A DNA stretch of 64,000 bases from Terriglobia bacterium (GCA_020072785.1 JAIQGG010000002.1:1178001-1242000); one strand, 5' to 3'; numbered from the stretch's first letter, positions 16,148-25,612 are shown. Numbers and translations: made by a program. Notes: generated by a model not told the origin, from the sequence alone.

Positions 16148-17176
16148 ATGAAAGCGGTCGTTTTTCAGCAGCATGGCGGTCCGGAAGTCCTGCAGTACGG
16201 CGATGCGCCGGAGCCGGCGCCGCGCGCGGGGGAAGTGCTGGTGCGCGTGCGGGCCTGCGCGCTCAACCATTTGGATCTCTGGGTGCGGGGCGGCTTGCCC
16301 GGCGTGCCCATTCCGCTGCCGCACATTCCCGGGAGCGACATTGCCGGAGAGATCGCGCAGGTGGGCGCGGGAGTGACGCGGGTGAAGGCGGGACAGAAGG
16401 TCGTCCTCGCTCCGGGAGTGACCTGCGGAAAGTGTTTGGCTTGCCTTTCCGGAAACGACAATAAATGCCGGGAATTCACGAATCTCGGCTACTTGATCGA
16501 CGGAGGCTGCGCGGAGTATGTGCGCTGCCCGGAAGTGAATTGCCTGGCGTATCCGGAAAATCTGACGTTCGAGCAGGCGGCCGCGGTCCCGCTGGTGTTT
16601 CAGACGGCGTGGCACATGCTGGTGGCCCGCGCGGAGCTCCAGCCGGGCGAAGAGGTGCTGGTGCTGGGCGGGGGGAGCGGAGTGGGCAGCGCGGCCATCC
16701 AGATCGCCAAATTTTTCGGGGCGCGGGTGATCGCCACGGCAGGGAGCGAGGAGAAGCTGGCCAAGGCGCGGGCGCTGGGCGCGGATGAGGTGATCAACCA
16801 CAAGAAGCAGAAGATCCGCGACGAAGTGAAGCGGCTGACGAACCGGCGCGGCGTGGACGTGGTCTTCGAGCACGTGGGCACGGCGACCTGGGACGACAGC
16901 GTGGCCAGTCTCGCTACCGGGGGGCGGCTGGTGACCTGCGGGAATACCACCGGCTACGACGCCAAGATTGACCTGCGCTTTCTCTTCAGCCGGCAGCTTT
17001 CGCTCCTGGGTTCGTACATGGGGCGCAAGAGCGAGCTGCACACGGTGATCAAGCTGGTGGCCGAGGGCCGCCTGAAGCCGGTGGTGGACCGGGTGTTTCC
17101 GCTGGCGGCCTGTGCCGAAGCGCATGCGTATCTGGAAGCGGGGAAGCAGTTCGGCAAGGTGGTCCTGGCGGTTTAG
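16148..17176 (+). CDS. Zinc-containing MDR alcohol dehydrogenase/quinone reductase
   Basis: 342 aa medium-chain dehydrogenase. Structural-zinc loop Cys93, Cys96, Cys99 and Cys107 (CGKCLACLSGNDNKC) is intact; the cofactor-binding motif is GGGSGVGSAAIQIAK; PGSDIAGEI and NHLDLW are family landmarks. The catalytic-zinc region reads CALNHLD, more like NADPH:quinone reductases. It probably reduces an enone or aldehyde with NAD(P)H. The ATG at 16148 follows AGGAGTG. Single gene, divergent from xdhC. Confidence 0.85.
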   Translation: MKAVVFQQHGGPEVLQYGDAPEPAPRAGEVLVRVRACALNHLDLWVRGGLPGVPIPLPHIPGSDIAGEIAQVGAGVTRVKAGQKVVLAPGVTCGKCLACLSGNDNKCREFTNLGYLIDGGCAEYVRCPEVNCLAYPENLTFEQAAAVPLVFQTAWHMLVARAELQPGEEVLVLGGGSGVGSAAIQIAKFFGARVIATAGSEEKLAKARALGADEVINHKKQKIRDEVKRLTNRRGVDVVFEHVGTATWDDSVASLATGGRLVTCGNTTGYDAKIDLRFLFSRQLSLLGSYMGRKSELHTVIKLVAEGRLKPVVDRVFPLAACAEAHAYLEAGKQFGKVVLAV

Positions 17177-17294
17177 TGGCGGCGGTTTTGTGAGGTGATG
17201 CGGAGATGGCAGCGCGGGACCGGGAGTCACAAAAGATATTTCAGAATTTGTCTCCGGCACAGGCGTATGCGAGAATTGCAAGGACGAGGAGACC

Positions 17295-17834
17295 ATGAGC
17301 GTATCCCTGGGCAAGCACGTCACCCTGACCAAGCCGGACGATTTCGGCAAGCTGCTGCAGGAGGAAGGCATCCTCTTCACGCAGCTCGACAAGGTGGTGA
17401 ACTGGGCGCGCAAGAGTTCGGTGTGGCCGCTGGGATTTGGTTTGGCGTGCTGCGCCATCGAGATGATGTCCATGGCCGCGGCGCGCTACGACGTGGCCCG
17501 CTTCGGAGCCGAGGTTTTCCGTCCTTCACCGCGCCAGGCCGATCTGATGATCGTGGCCGGACGGCTGTCGCAGAAGATGGCCCCGGTGGTGAAGCAGCTC
17601 TACGATCAGATGCCCGAGCCCAAGTGGGTGATTTCCATGGGGGCCTGCGCGACCTCCGGCGGGGTATTCAATAACTACGCCATCGTGCAGGGCTGCAACC
17701 AGGTGATTCCCATCGATGTGTACGTGCCGGGCTGCCCGCCGCGCCCGGAAGCGCTGCTGTACGCCATTCTCCAGCTGCAGAAGAAGATCGATAGCGAGCG
17801 CGGGTCCTTCCGGCGCGCGCTGAACATCGCCTAG
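17295..17834 (+). CDS. nuoB: NADH-quinone oxidoreductase subunit B, orphan copy
   Basis: 179 aa. The N2 [4Fe-4S] ligands are all visible: Cys52-Cys53 (LACCAIEMM), Cys118 ([10 protein letters not shown]) and Cys147 (VPGCPPRPE). The subunit carries the last cluster of complex I, next to the quinone site. It is normally followed by nuoC and nuoD; here it stands alone, with a terminator-like hairpin just after it. It may complete a scattered nuo set or be an extra copy. A ribosome site GACGAGGAG precedes the ATG. Confidence 0.93.
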   Translation: MSVSLGKHVTLTKPDDFGKLLQEEGILFTQLDKVVNWARKSSVWPLGFGLACCAIEMMSMAAARYDVARFGAEVFRPSPRQADLMIVAGRLSQKMAPVVKQLYDQMPEPKWVISMGACATSGGVFNNYAIVQGCNQVIPIDVYVPGCPPRPEALLYAILQLQKKIDSERGSFRRALNIA

Positions 17835-17842
17835 ACTGTGCA

Positions 17843-17870
17843 GGGCCGGACTTTGGCCCGGCATCTTTTT
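17843..17870 (+). terminator. Possible rho-independent terminator after nuoB
   Basis: GGGCC (17843-17847) and GGCCC (17855-17859) form a short hairpin followed by a T-run (17865-17870). The stem is short, so confidence is moderate. Confidence 0.45.
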
Positions 17871-17922
17871 CTGCCATTATTAACCCCGCAGGTTCCCGAA
17901 ATTCCACAAGGAGTGATCCCCC

Positions 17923-18411
17923 ATGAGCACTTCGCCCGATGCCGCACGTCAAATGTTACGCCATACGGTGGCGACCGTGGCTTACCGCGGCGGCAAGGTG
18001 TTGCGCGGCGCGCCGGAATCGTTCGCGGGCTTTACCGCCGGAGCTACGGCGCGGACGCCGGCACAGATTTTGGGGCATCTTGGGGATCTTTTTGCGTGGG
18101 CGCTTTCGATGGCGCGAGGCCAGCAGGAGTGGAAGGAAGCGCCGGCGGGGGCGTGGAACGCGGATGTCGCGAGGTTTCACGCGACGTTGCAGGCCTTCGA
18201 CGACTACCTCGCTTCGGATGCGCCCTTGCAGGCCCCCGCGGAAAAGCTCTTCCAGGGGCCGGTGGCCGATGCCCTCACGCACGTCGGGCAGATCGCCATA
18301 CTGCGGCGGCTGGCCGGCTGCGCCATTCGCGGGGAGAATTACTTCCAGGCCGAGATTGTCTCCGGGCGCGTGGGCGCGCAGCAGGCGGCGGCCCGCCGCG
18401 AATTCGACTGA
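17923..18411 (+). CDS. DinB-like four-helix protein
   Basis: 162 aa helical protein. ILGHLGDLFAWAL near residue 52 and DALTHVGQIAILRRLAG near residue 117 supply the His residues that DinB/YfiT-superfamily proteins place on helices to bind a metal; many of these are thiol-dependent S-transferases (bacillithiol, mycothiol). AAGGAG precedes the ATG. Given bshB1 in the window, a bacillithiol-S-transferase role is possible but unproven. Confidence 0.7.
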   Translation: MSTSPDAARQMLRHTVATVAYRGGKVLRGAPESFAGFTAGATARTPAQILGHLGDLFAWALSMARGQQEWKEAPAGAWNADVARFHATLQAFDDYLASDAPLQAPAEKLFQGPVADALTHVGQIAILRRLAGCAIRGENYFQAEIVSGRVGAQQAAARREFD

Positions 18412-18526
18412 ACACACCCCGGCCCGGCTCTGGATGCTCCCGAAGGAGCAGGCAGAGGAGGCGCCGCGTGCGGGAAGGGAAGTTCCGTCGAGTCCAACTG
18501 CTACGAGGAAAGAAAGGCCAGCGCGC

Positions 18527-18754
18527 TCAGGCTTGCGGTTCGAGGGGCTCGTTCTCGCCGGCGGGTTCTTCCCCTTCGGCCAGTTCGATGCCTTCGGCGG
18601 ATACGTCCACCCTGGCGGGTTGCAGCGTGCCTTCGCGTTCCGCGCGATTGCTGAGTTTCTTCTGCGCGCGGCGCTCCGCCTTCATACGCTGCTTTTCCTG
18701 GCGCTTCATTTCCTTCTGGCGCTTCTGAAACGAGGATTTCGATTTCGTTGCCAT
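18527..18754 (-). CDS. Small basic coiled protein of unknown function
   Basis: 75 aa. The first 40 residues are very rich in Lys, Arg and Gln (KRQKEMKRQEKQRMKAERR) and predicted helical; the tail is acidic (AEGIELAEGEEPAGENEPLE). AAGGAG precedes the ATG, which supports expression. The two-charge layout suggests nucleic-acid or ribosome association, but I do not recognise a named family. It lies downstream of the RRM gene on the same strand. Confidence 0.6.
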   Translation of the reverse strand: MATKSKSSFQKRQKEMKRQEKQRMKAERRAQKKLSNRAEREGTLQPARVDVSAEGIELAEGEEPAGENEPLEPQA

Positions 18755-18819
18755 TCCATCTCCTTGAATGCGCTAGTGTCTGCGGAACGCGCCGCAGCAG
18801 GGCAAACCAGAGACGGGCG

Positions 18820-19200
18820 TTACCAGCGCGGTTCGCGCGGCTGCCGTGCCGATTCGCGATAGTCTTCGTTGGAGAAGCGGTTGTTGCCGCGGCCGCCGCC
18901 CTTGCCCCCGCCGAAGCCGCCCCGCGGGCCGCCCGGGCCGCGTCCTCCGCCTTCGCCCTTGGGCCGCGCTTCGTTGACCTTCAGGTTGCGCCCGCCGACT
19001 TCTTTTCCGTCGAGAGCGGCAATGGCCTTGGCCGCTTCCTCGTCGTTGTTCATTTCCACGAAGGCAAAGCCGCGGGCGCGCCCGGTCTCGCGGTCCATGG
19101 CGATGTGCACGCGAGTGATCTGGCCGAAGGGCTCAAACAGCGCGCGCAATTCGCTTTCCGTGGTCTGAAAACTCATATTGCCTACAAACAGATTCTTCAT
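18820..19200 (-). CDS. RRM-domain RNA-binding protein with Gly-rich tail
   Basis: 126 aa. One RNA recognition motif with RNP2 LFVGNM (residues 4-9) and RNP1 RGFAFVEM (about 42-49), then a Gly/Arg-rich tail (GGGRGPGGPRGGFGGGKGGG) of the kind seen in cyanobacterial and acidobacterial cold-shock RNA-binding proteins. The ATG at 19200 has AAGGAG upstream. Likely an RNA chaperone; often cold-induced. Confidence 0.88.
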   Translation of the reverse strand: MKNLFVGNMSFQTTESELRALFEPFGQITRVHIAMDRETGRARGFAFVEMNNDEEAAKAIAALDGKEVGGRNLKVNEARPKGEGGGRGPGGPRGGFGGGKGGGRGNNRFSNEDYRESARQPREPRW

Positions 19201-19419
19201 TCCGATCTCCTTGTTTCTCAGCAGCGCCGGTGGCGGGTGCCGTAACACTGACCCGGGTCTTGATGGCTTCGCGTCCCCAGTGAAGTAGCGGATAAAGTCA
19301 GGTGAGGCAGGCCTTAACAGCAGCCTGGGTAATGAGGTCATCCGACTTCTTGCGACTGCCCAAGAAGAATAACACAGTTCCGGGAAAAAGCCCCGGCGTG
19401 GTTTTTGCGGCAGCAGGGT

Positions 19420-20532
19420 TCAGGGCCGCGGCAGGGTGGCCAGGGGCAGGGCGATCACCTGGGCTGGCTGCCCGGCGCAGTCCAGTTGGTTTCCCGGCGT
19501 GGCTTGTTCGCGGCGCAGATAGCCCATGCCGATAACGGCGCCCGCGGCGGGGGAAAAGGCGGCGCGGGTGACAAAGCCCGCTTCCTGGCCGCCGGCGAGC
19601 AAGGGGGTGCCGGGGGCGGGCGGCGCTGTTGCGGCAAAGCGCAATCCGGCGCGCACGCGGTGGACCTGGCCGCGCGAGCGCACGCGTTCGACGATCTCCT
19701 GGCCGGTGTAGCAGCCCTTGACGTAGCTGATGTGGCTCTCCTGCAAGCCGGCTTCGTGGGGAATCTGTTTTTCGCCGAAGTCGTAACCGAACCAGGGGAC
19801 GCCTTGCTCGAGGCGCAGGGCGTTCAGCGCGGTAAAGCCGGCGGGGCCGCCGCCCGCCGCCCGGGCGGCCTGCTGCAGAACGCGCCACCACTCGGGGAGC
19901 TGCGCGCGCGGCACCAGAAATTCCGCGCCGGGTACCCCGCCCGGGGAGCGGCGCAGCAGGCGGCCGGGCAAGCCGGGCTTGCCGGATGGGATTTCCAGGT
20001 GTCCCAATTCGGGGAGCGTGGTGATGTCCACGGCCGTCAATTCCTTTACCACGGCTGCGGCCAGGGGTCCTTCCAGAGCCAGCGTGCCGTAGGCCTGGGT
20101 GTCATCGGTGAGGGTGACGTCGTCCATGATGATGAATTTTTCGAAAGTGGCCAGGAGGCGTTCGCGGATCATGGCGTAGGAGAGAGCCAGGAGGCGCTCG
20201 GGCAGGGCGTAGATTTCGATCTCCGCGAGGATGTGGCCCTGGGGATTGAGGAGCAGGGAGACGTTGCCCTGGCCGGTCTGCAAGTCGCGGATGTTGTTGG
20301 TGAGCACGGCGTTCAGGAAGCGCACGCGGTCGGCGCCGGTGAAGGAGAGATACGCGCGGTAGTTCTTGTCGAGCAGCGCGACGCTGCCGCGGGCGAAGCG
20401 GTATTCCGCCTGCCAGTCGCCGAAGTGGTCGGGCAAAGCGCAGCCGAACCAGACGCCCAGGGCCGCGCCGGCAGCGCGGTGCAAAGCGGTGAGCGGGGTC
20501 TCGATCAACGGGTTGGTGGCGGGCGAATCCAT
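19420..20532 (-). CDS. ygfZ: Folate-binding protein YgfZ/GcvT-like
   Basis: 370 aa GcvT-fold protein with the diagnostic YgfZ motif KGCYTGQEIVERVRSRG, plus FLNAVLTNNIRDLQTGQG and LLNPQGHILAEIEIYALP. YgfZ uses tetrahydrofolate to support repair or assembly of Fe-S enzymes, including the tRNA thiolation enzyme MiaB. It is divergent from the metallo-beta-lactamase-fold gene, with about 100 bases between starts. Confidence 0.88.
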   Translation of the reverse strand: MDSPATNPLIETPLTALHRAAGAALGVWFGCALPDHFGDWQAEYRFARGSVALLDKNYRAYLSFTGADRVRFLNAVLTNNIRDLQTGQGNVSLLLNPQGHILAEIEIYALPERLLALSYAMIRERLLATFEKFIIMDDVTLTDDTQAYGTLALEGPLAAAVVKELTAVDITTLPELGHLEIPSGKPGLPGRLLRRSPGGVPGAEFLVPRAQLPEWWRVLQQAARAAGGGPAGFTALNALRLEQGVPWFGYDFGEKQIPHEAGLQESHISYVKGCYTGQEIVERVRSRGQVHRVRAGLRFAATAPPAPGTPLLAGGQEAGFVTRAAFSPAAGAVIGMGYLRREQATPGNQLDCAGQPAQVIALPLATLPRP

Positions 20533-20618
20533 GGTGCAACGCGCAGGGGCATCTTAGCAGAGGGGCACGGCTTCTGCGCGCCGGGGCCCGGCGGGCGTGG
20601 CCGCGGCGGGGCCGATGT

Positions 20619-20624
20619 TATACT
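20619..20624 (+). promoter_or_regulatory. -10 element TATACT of a probable leaderless mRNA
   Basis: A consensus-like TATACT ends seven bases before the ATG at 20632, so transcription would begin at or next to the start codon and no ribosome-binding site is present between them. Confidence 0.5.
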
Positions 20625-20631
20625 TTTTGCG

Positions 20632-21342
20632 ATGAGCGAAACTCCTTCGACGGTACACGCAGCGGGCGGGGCGCTGATCCACGAGGTTCTGCCCGTGGGC
20701 TGGCTGCAGTGCAACTGCTCGATCATCGGGGATCCGGTGACGCGCGAGGCCCTGGTGCTGGACCCCGGGGACGAGGTCGAGAAGGTGCTGGAGATCCTCC
20801 AGTGCCACAAGCTGCGGGTGAAAGCCATCGTCAGCACCCACGCGCACATCGACCATGTCGGCGGGCTGAAGAAGCTGCACGAGGTAACCGGGGCGCCGGT
20901 GATGATGCACCGCGATGACCTGGAGCTGTACCACGCGATGGACATGCAGGCCGCGTGGATCGGGGTGCGCCCGCCGGAGCTGAGCGAAGTGCACCAGTTG
21001 CTGAAGGAAGGCGACGCGCTGCGCTGGGGGCCGTTCGAAGCGCAGGTGCTGCATACGCCGGGGCACACGCAGGGCAGCGTGTGCCTGTATGTGCCGCGCG
21101 GAGCGGGGAAGGCCCCGCTGCGCGTGCCGCATCTTTTCGCCGGGGACACGCTGTTTGCCGGGAGCATCGGGCGCACGGACCTGTGGGGCGGCTCGTTCGA
21201 AGCGATCATGCGCTCGCTGCGCGGCAAGCTGCTGGCTCTGCCCGAAGAGACGCTGGTGTATCCCGGCCACGGCATGGCGACGAGCATCGGTGCGGAGCGC
21301 GAATCGAATCCCTTCCTGCAGGAGCGAGCGCCGCGGGACTGA
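20632..21342 (+). CDS. Metallo-beta-lactamase-fold hydrolase (glyoxalase II-like)
   Basis: 236 aa. Zinc motif THAHIDHVGG (residues about 80-89), His in PGHTQGSVCLY, Asp in FAGDTLFAGSIGRTDLWGG, and His in YPGHG are all present, as in glyoxalase II and persulfide dioxygenase-like enzymes that hydrolyse thioesters. The start MSETPSTVHAAGG is read from 20632. Substrate unclear: hydroxyacyl-glutathione or a bacillithiol thioester are options. Confidence 0.88.
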   Translation: MSETPSTVHAAGGALIHEVLPVGWLQCNCSIIGDPVTREALVLDPGDEVEKVLEILQCHKLRVKAIVSTHAHIDHVGGLKKLHEVTGAPVMMHRDDLELYHAMDMQAAWIGVRPPELSEVHQLLKEGDALRWGPFEAQVLHTPGHTQGSVCLYVPRGAGKAPLRVPHLFAGDTLFAGSIGRTDLWGGSFEAIMRSLRGKLLALPEETLVYPGHGMATSIGAERESNPFLQERAPRD

Positions 21343-21603
21343 AACGCGCTGCACTCCCGGGCCCGCAGGGGGCCGAAGCGCCTCTCGCGACGCGCCCTAG
21401 GGAAGTACCCCTCTGAGCACACCGCAACCGCAGGCAACTTTACCGCCCCGCGCGCGCGGAACATAATTCGCAGTGTCACATACATCGCGGAGCCCACGTG
21501 TGACACCCCGGGGGCGGGCAGAATGTTCACCGGTCAGCATGGAAATTCAAACGCAGGCATTCGCCAGCTCGGCCGCACAGCTGGCTGCGGGAGCAGCCAA
21601 ATC

Positions 21604-22170
21604 ATGAGACGTTCCGACTTGGTCCAACACACGGAAAAAGAGCGGGGGCCGATTCCGCGCACCTCGCAGATCGTATTCGGCGAGCGCCAGCATCTGTTGC
21701 GCGTTCTCGATTCCATCGAAGCCAGCGACGTGCCCATCGCGCGGCAGCAGGCCGAGCGCCGCAATCTGGAAGAATTGATTCATGCGCGGACGCGCGAGCT
21801 GAACGCCATCAACACCGCCTGGGATGAAAAGATCGCGCTGGTGCTCAGCGCGGAGGCCAAGCCGGAGATGCTCGAGAAGCTGGTCAAGCAGGCGCCGAAG
21901 ACCGATTACTACCTGCTGCGCCTGATCAGCGAGCACCCGCGGGCCAATGCCAAGACGCTGGGCAAGCTGGCGCGGCATCCCTACGGAGCCATCCGCGAAA
22001 ACGTGGCGCGGCACCCCAACGCCGACGGCCAGACGCTGACCCGGCTGAGCAAGGATCCCAGCCAGCCGCTGTGGTACCTGGTGGCCTTCAATCCCAATAC
22101 GCCGCTGCAATTGCAGCGGCGGTTGCGCGACCGTCTGAAGCGCCTCGGCGAATCGCACCCTTCCAGATAA
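21604..22170 (+). CDS. Leucine-rich-repeat-variant (LRV)-like protein
   Basis: 188 aa from the ATG at 21604. The N-terminal half is charged and helical (QQAERRNLEELIHARTRELNAIN). The C-terminal half has about three repeats with the LRV pattern: LISEHPRANAKTLGKLARHP, IRENVARHPNADGQTLTRLSKDP, WYLVAFNPNTPLQLQRRL. Such solenoids bind proteins. An in-frame ATG at 21523 would add 27 residues without conservation. No ribosome site is obvious. Function unknown. Confidence 0.62.
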   Translation: MRRSDLVQHTEKERGPIPRTSQIVFGERQHLLRVLDSIEASDVPIARQQAERRNLEELIHARTRELNAINTAWDEKIALVLSAEAKPEMLEKLVKQAPKTDYYLLRLISEHPRANAKTLGKLARHPYGAIRENVARHPNADGQTLTRLSKDPSQPLWYLVAFNPNTPLQLQRRLRDRLKRLGESHPSR

Positions 22171-22269
22171 CGCTCCGCAAGTTCTCGGGACACGCGAAGA
22201 GTTTGCCCGCTTCGCGCCGGCAAAAGTCGAAGTTTTGCTCCGCGCGCGACTTTCGGGGAGAAGAGTACA

Positions 22270-23937
22270 ATGCCCCCTGGTGAGGCCCCCCGCGAGGGGC
22301 TCGTCAGAGGCGCGCAGTTCATGGACTTTCCCGAGCGGTTTAATGTGGCCGAGCATTTTCTGGATGTGCCGGCGGCGCGGCATGCGCATCGCGTCGCGAT
22401 TGTGGGCGAGCCGCGCCAGGTGACCTACGGCGAGCTGGCGGCGCTGGCCAACCGCGTGGGCAATGCGCTGCTGGAGCTGGGGGTGCAGCGCGGGGACCGC
22501 GTCCTGCTGGTTCTTCCCGATTCCGCGGAATTCATCGCCGCCTTTTTCGGCGCGGCCAAGATCGGGGCGGTGCCGGTGCCGGTGAATTCTTTCGCGCGGC
22601 CGGCCGATTATGCACATTACGTCTGTGATGCCGAGCCGCGCGTGGCCCTGGTGCACGGATGCGCGGTGGCGGAGTTCCTGCCGGCTTCCGCCGAGCGCCC
22701 GCAGATGCCCATCGTACTTGTGGGGGCCGAGCGCGCAGAGACGGGCGGGGTACGCTGCCTGCAGTGGCGGGAGTGGCTGCACGGAGCGAGCGAGCGCCTG
22801 GCGCCGGCGGAGACCACGCCATTCGATACCGCGTTTTTCCTGTACACCTCGGGGAGCGGCGGTACCCCCAAGGCTGCCGTCCATCAACATAAGGACATGC
22901 TGGCCACCAGCCGCAACTACGGTCAGGGCGTGCTCGGGCTGCGCGAGGAGGACATCCTGTTCTCGGTCTCCAAGCTGTTTTTCGCTTACGGCCTGGGCAA
23001 TGGCATGTATTTCCCCCTATCCGCGGGGGCGCAAACGCTGCTGAATCCGGAACGCACGCAGGTGGGGACGGTGCTGGAACTGGTGCGGCGGCGCCGCCCC
23101 ACGGTGTTTTTTGCCGTGCCCACGTTGTACGCGGCCATCCTGCGGGAGGCCGAGGGTGGGCGCAGCAAGATTGATTTTTCTTCCGTGCGCCTGGCGGTTT
23201 CCGCGGGGGAGACCCTCCCGGCGGAAATCTTCGAGCGTTTTCGGCGGCGCTTCCAGCTGGAAATCCTCGACGGCATCGGCTCGACGGAGATGCTGCACGT
23301 GTTCCTCTCCAGCCGGCCGGGGCAGGCCAGGGCCGGGAGCTGCGGGGTTCCGGTGCCGGGCTGCGAAGCGCGCATCGTGGACGATGCGGGCGAGGCGGTG
23401 CCCGACGGGGAGCTTGGGAACCTGTGGGTCCGCGGAGACAGCGCGTTCGCGGAGTACTGGCGGATTCCCGAGCTGACGGCGCGGACCAAGCGCGACGCGG
23501 CGTTTGTTCCCGCGGGGCATGCGCGGCTCCAGAGCGGAGCGGCGCAAGAGAAGTGGGTGGTTACGGGAGACAAGTTCCTGCGCGACAGCGATGGGTACTA
23601 CCACTACTGCGGGCGCGCCGACGACATGCTGAAGGTCGCGGGGATGTGGGTTTCGCCGATGGAGGTGGAGAACGCGCTGCTGGGGCACCCGCAGGTCGCC
23701 GAGGCCGCGGTGGTGGCCGCGGCGAGCGCGCAGGGGCTGACCTATGCGCTGGCTTACGTGGTGTTGCGCGGGGGAGCGCCGGAGCGGGGCGATCTGGCCG
23801 CGGAGATCCGCGAGCACGTGAAGGCCCGCCTGGTGCCGTACAAGGTGCCGCGCGAGGTGCGCTTCGTCCGCGAGCTTCCGAAAACGCCCACGGGCAAGAT
23901 CCAGCGCTTCAAACTGCGAAATAACGGCGGGCGCTGA
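22270..23937 (+). CDS. Benzoate-CoA ligase family protein
   Basis: 555 aa ANL-superfamily AMP-forming ligase. The phosphate loop is YTSGSGGTPKAAVHQHKD, followed by LFFAYGLGNGMYFPL (a BCL-family landmark), GIGSTEMLHVFLS, and the C-terminal Lys in PTGKIQRFKLR. Benzoate-CoA ligases (EC 6.2.1.25) activate benzoate, 4-hydroxybenzoate or related acids. No ring-opening genes are close, so the substrate is uncertain. GGGGAG lies nine bases before the ATG at 22270; an internal ATG at 22321 (MDFPERFNV) is a second possible start. Confidence 0.87.
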   Translation: MPPGEAPREGLVRGAQFMDFPERFNVAEHFLDVPAARHAHRVAIVGEPRQVTYGELAALANRVGNALLELGVQRGDRVLLVLPDSAEFIAAFFGAAKIGAVPVPVNSFARPADYAHYVCDAEPRVALVHGCAVAEFLPASAERPQMPIVLVGAERAETGGVRCLQWREWLHGASERLAPAETTPFDTAFFLYTSGSGGTPKAAVHQHKDMLATSRNYGQGVLGLREEDILFSVSKLFFAYGLGNGMYFPLSAGAQTLLNPERTQVGTVLELVRRRRPTVFFAVPTLYAAILREAEGGRSKIDFSSVRLAVSAGETLPAEIFERFRRRFQLEILDGIGSTEMLHVFLSSRPGQARAGSCGVPVPGCEARIVDDAGEAVPDGELGNLWVRGDSAFAEYWRIPELTARTKRDAAFVPAGHARLQSGAAQEKWVVTGDKFLRDSDGYYHYCGRADDMLKVAGMWVSPMEVENALLGHPQVAEAAVVAAASAQGLTYALAYVVLRGGAPERGDLAAEIREHVKARLVPYKVPREVRFVRELPKTPTGKIQRFKLRNNGGR

Positions 23938-24012
23938 GGGCTGCCGGGGCAGAGACAAATTGGCTCTTGCCGCCCGCCAATATCGTGTAGAATTGGCAGC
24001 AAGGGAGAGACA

Positions 24013-25557
24013 ATGCTGCCGCTACAACTGCAACCCGAAAGTCACGTCCCCCTCTATGTGCAACTGCGCGACCAGCTGCGCGCGCTGGTGCATGCCGGGG
24101 ACCTGCGCCCCGGCGATCGCATCCCGGCCAGCCGCGAACTGGCTATCCAACTCGGCGTGCACCGCACCACGGTCGCCAACGCCTATGCCGAACTGGAGGC
24201 CGAAGGGCTGATCCAGGGGCACGTCGGCCGCGGCACGTTCATCCGCGGCAAGGGAACGGGGCTGAAGATCACTCCCCCGGCGCCTCCGGTGCTCAATGGC
24301 GCGGGGGGCATTCGCTGGGAACTGCTCTTCGCGGACGAGCGCGGGGAAGAGGCCCTGGCGCGGCTGACGGCGGCCGCTCCGGAAAATTCAATTTCGTTTG
24401 TGATGGCGCGTCCTGCGGAGGAGTATTTCCCGGTCGAGGAGCTGCAGACCTGCGTCAACACGGTGCTGCGCCGCGAGGCCACCGACATTTTGAACCTGGG
24501 CCCGTCGGACGGCTACCCGCCGCTCAAAGAGCAGCTGTTGGAGCTGCTGCGGGAAGAAGGACTGGCGGCCAAGGATGAAAACCTGCTGATCACCGACGGC
24601 TGCCAGCAGTCGCTGGATCTGATCTGCAAAGCCTTCGTGCGCCCGGGCGATACGGTGATTCTCGAAAATCCGACGTATCCTGGGGCGCTGGCAATTTTCA
24701 ATGGGGCGCGGACGCGCTGCCTGAGCGTGCCGGTGCGCACGCAGGCGGAGCCGGGCAGCGCGCTGGGCCTGGACGTGGAAGCGCTGGAGGCCACGCTGGC
24801 GGCCAACCGCGTGAAGCTCATGGTGCTGACGCCGGACTTCCAGAACCCCACGGGGACGTCCATGCCGCTGGCTTCGCGGCGCAAGGTGCTGGAGCTGGCG
24901 GCGCGGCATCAGGTGCCCATCGTCGAAGATCACGTCTATGCCCGGCTGCATGCCCACGAAGAGCGCATTCCCTCGCTGAAGCAGCTGGACCGCGGCAACC
25001 TGGTGCTGCACATTGACAGCTTTGCCAAGGTGGCTTTTCCGGGGTTGCGGGTGGGGTGGATGGTGGCGCCGGCGGCGGCCATCGAGCGGCTGCGGCTGGT
25101 GAAGCAGACTACCGACCTGCACACCGACCAGCTGGCGCAGGCCACCCTGGCGGAGTTTCTGCGGCGCGGGCTGTTTGCCAAACACCTTTCGCGCATGCGC
25201 AAAGTGTACGCCTCGCGGCTGGCGGCGCTGGATGAGGCGCTGCGCAAGCAGATGCCGGAGGGGGTGCGCTGGGCGCGTCCGGAAGGCGGGATGTGCTTCT
25301 GGCTGGAGCTGCCGCCGGGGTTCGACGCCAGCGAACTGCTCATCCACGTGAAGGAGCGCGGAGTGCTCTTCGCGCCGGGGCGCTATTTCTATGTGCAGGC
25401 GCCGCAGCCGAATACGCTGCGCCTGGGCTTTGCCGGGCTGGACGAAAAGCGCATCGTGCGCGGCGTGCAGACGCTGGCGGAGATGCTGCGCATCGAAATG
25501 CGCAAGCGGCAGCGCGGGGTGCGCCGGGCGGAGCGCAGCCGCGTAGCGCTGGTGTGA
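24013..25557 (+). CDS. MocR-family regulator (PdxR-like), GntR HTH plus aminotransferase domain
   Basis: 514 aa. The first 80 residues are a GntR winged helix (PLYVQLRDQLRALVHAGDLRPGDRIPASRELA then TVANAYAELEAEGLI), joined to a class I aminotransferase fold with DPEFQNPTG-like TPDFQNPTG, and SFAKVAFPGLRVGW carrying the PLP Lys. MocR regulators sense PLP or aminated ligands; PdxR members control pdxST, and pdxS begins only 560 bases downstream on the same strand, so that is the likely target. GGGAGAG precedes the ATG, and a TAGAAT -10-like site lies about 25 bases upstream. Confidence 0.88.
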   Translation: MLPLQLQPESHVPLYVQLRDQLRALVHAGDLRPGDRIPASRELAIQLGVHRTTVANAYAELEAEGLIQGHVGRGTFIRGKGTGLKITPPAPPVLNGAGGIRWELLFADERGEEALARLTAAAPENSISFVMARPAEEYFPVEELQTCVNTVLRREATDILNLGPSDGYPPLKEQLLELLREEGLAAKDENLLITDGCQQSLDLICKAFVRPGDTVILENPTYPGALAIFNGARTRCLSVPVRTQAEPGSALGLDVEALEATLAANRVKLMVLTPDFQNPTGTSMPLASRRKVLELAARHQVPIVEDHVYARLHAHEERIPSLKQLDRGNLVLHIDSFAKVAFPGLRVGWMVAPAAAIERLRLVKQTTDLHTDQLAQATLAEFLRRGLFAKHLSRMRKVYASRLAALDEALRKQMPEGVRWARPEGGMCFWLELPPGFDASELLIHVKERGVLFAPGRYFYVQAPQPNTLRLGFAGLDEKRIVRGVQTLAEMLRIEMRKRQRGVRRAERSRVALV

Positions 25558-25612
25558 GGCGTTGAGGCGCGCGCGGGCGCCGGCAAGAGAAGCAACGGGA
25601 AGCGAGGAACAC

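Noticed and set aside
14436-16151. Plus-strand frame of 571 codons over mocA-xdhC
   Set aside because: Antisense to two clear genes; no recognisable domain or start signal.
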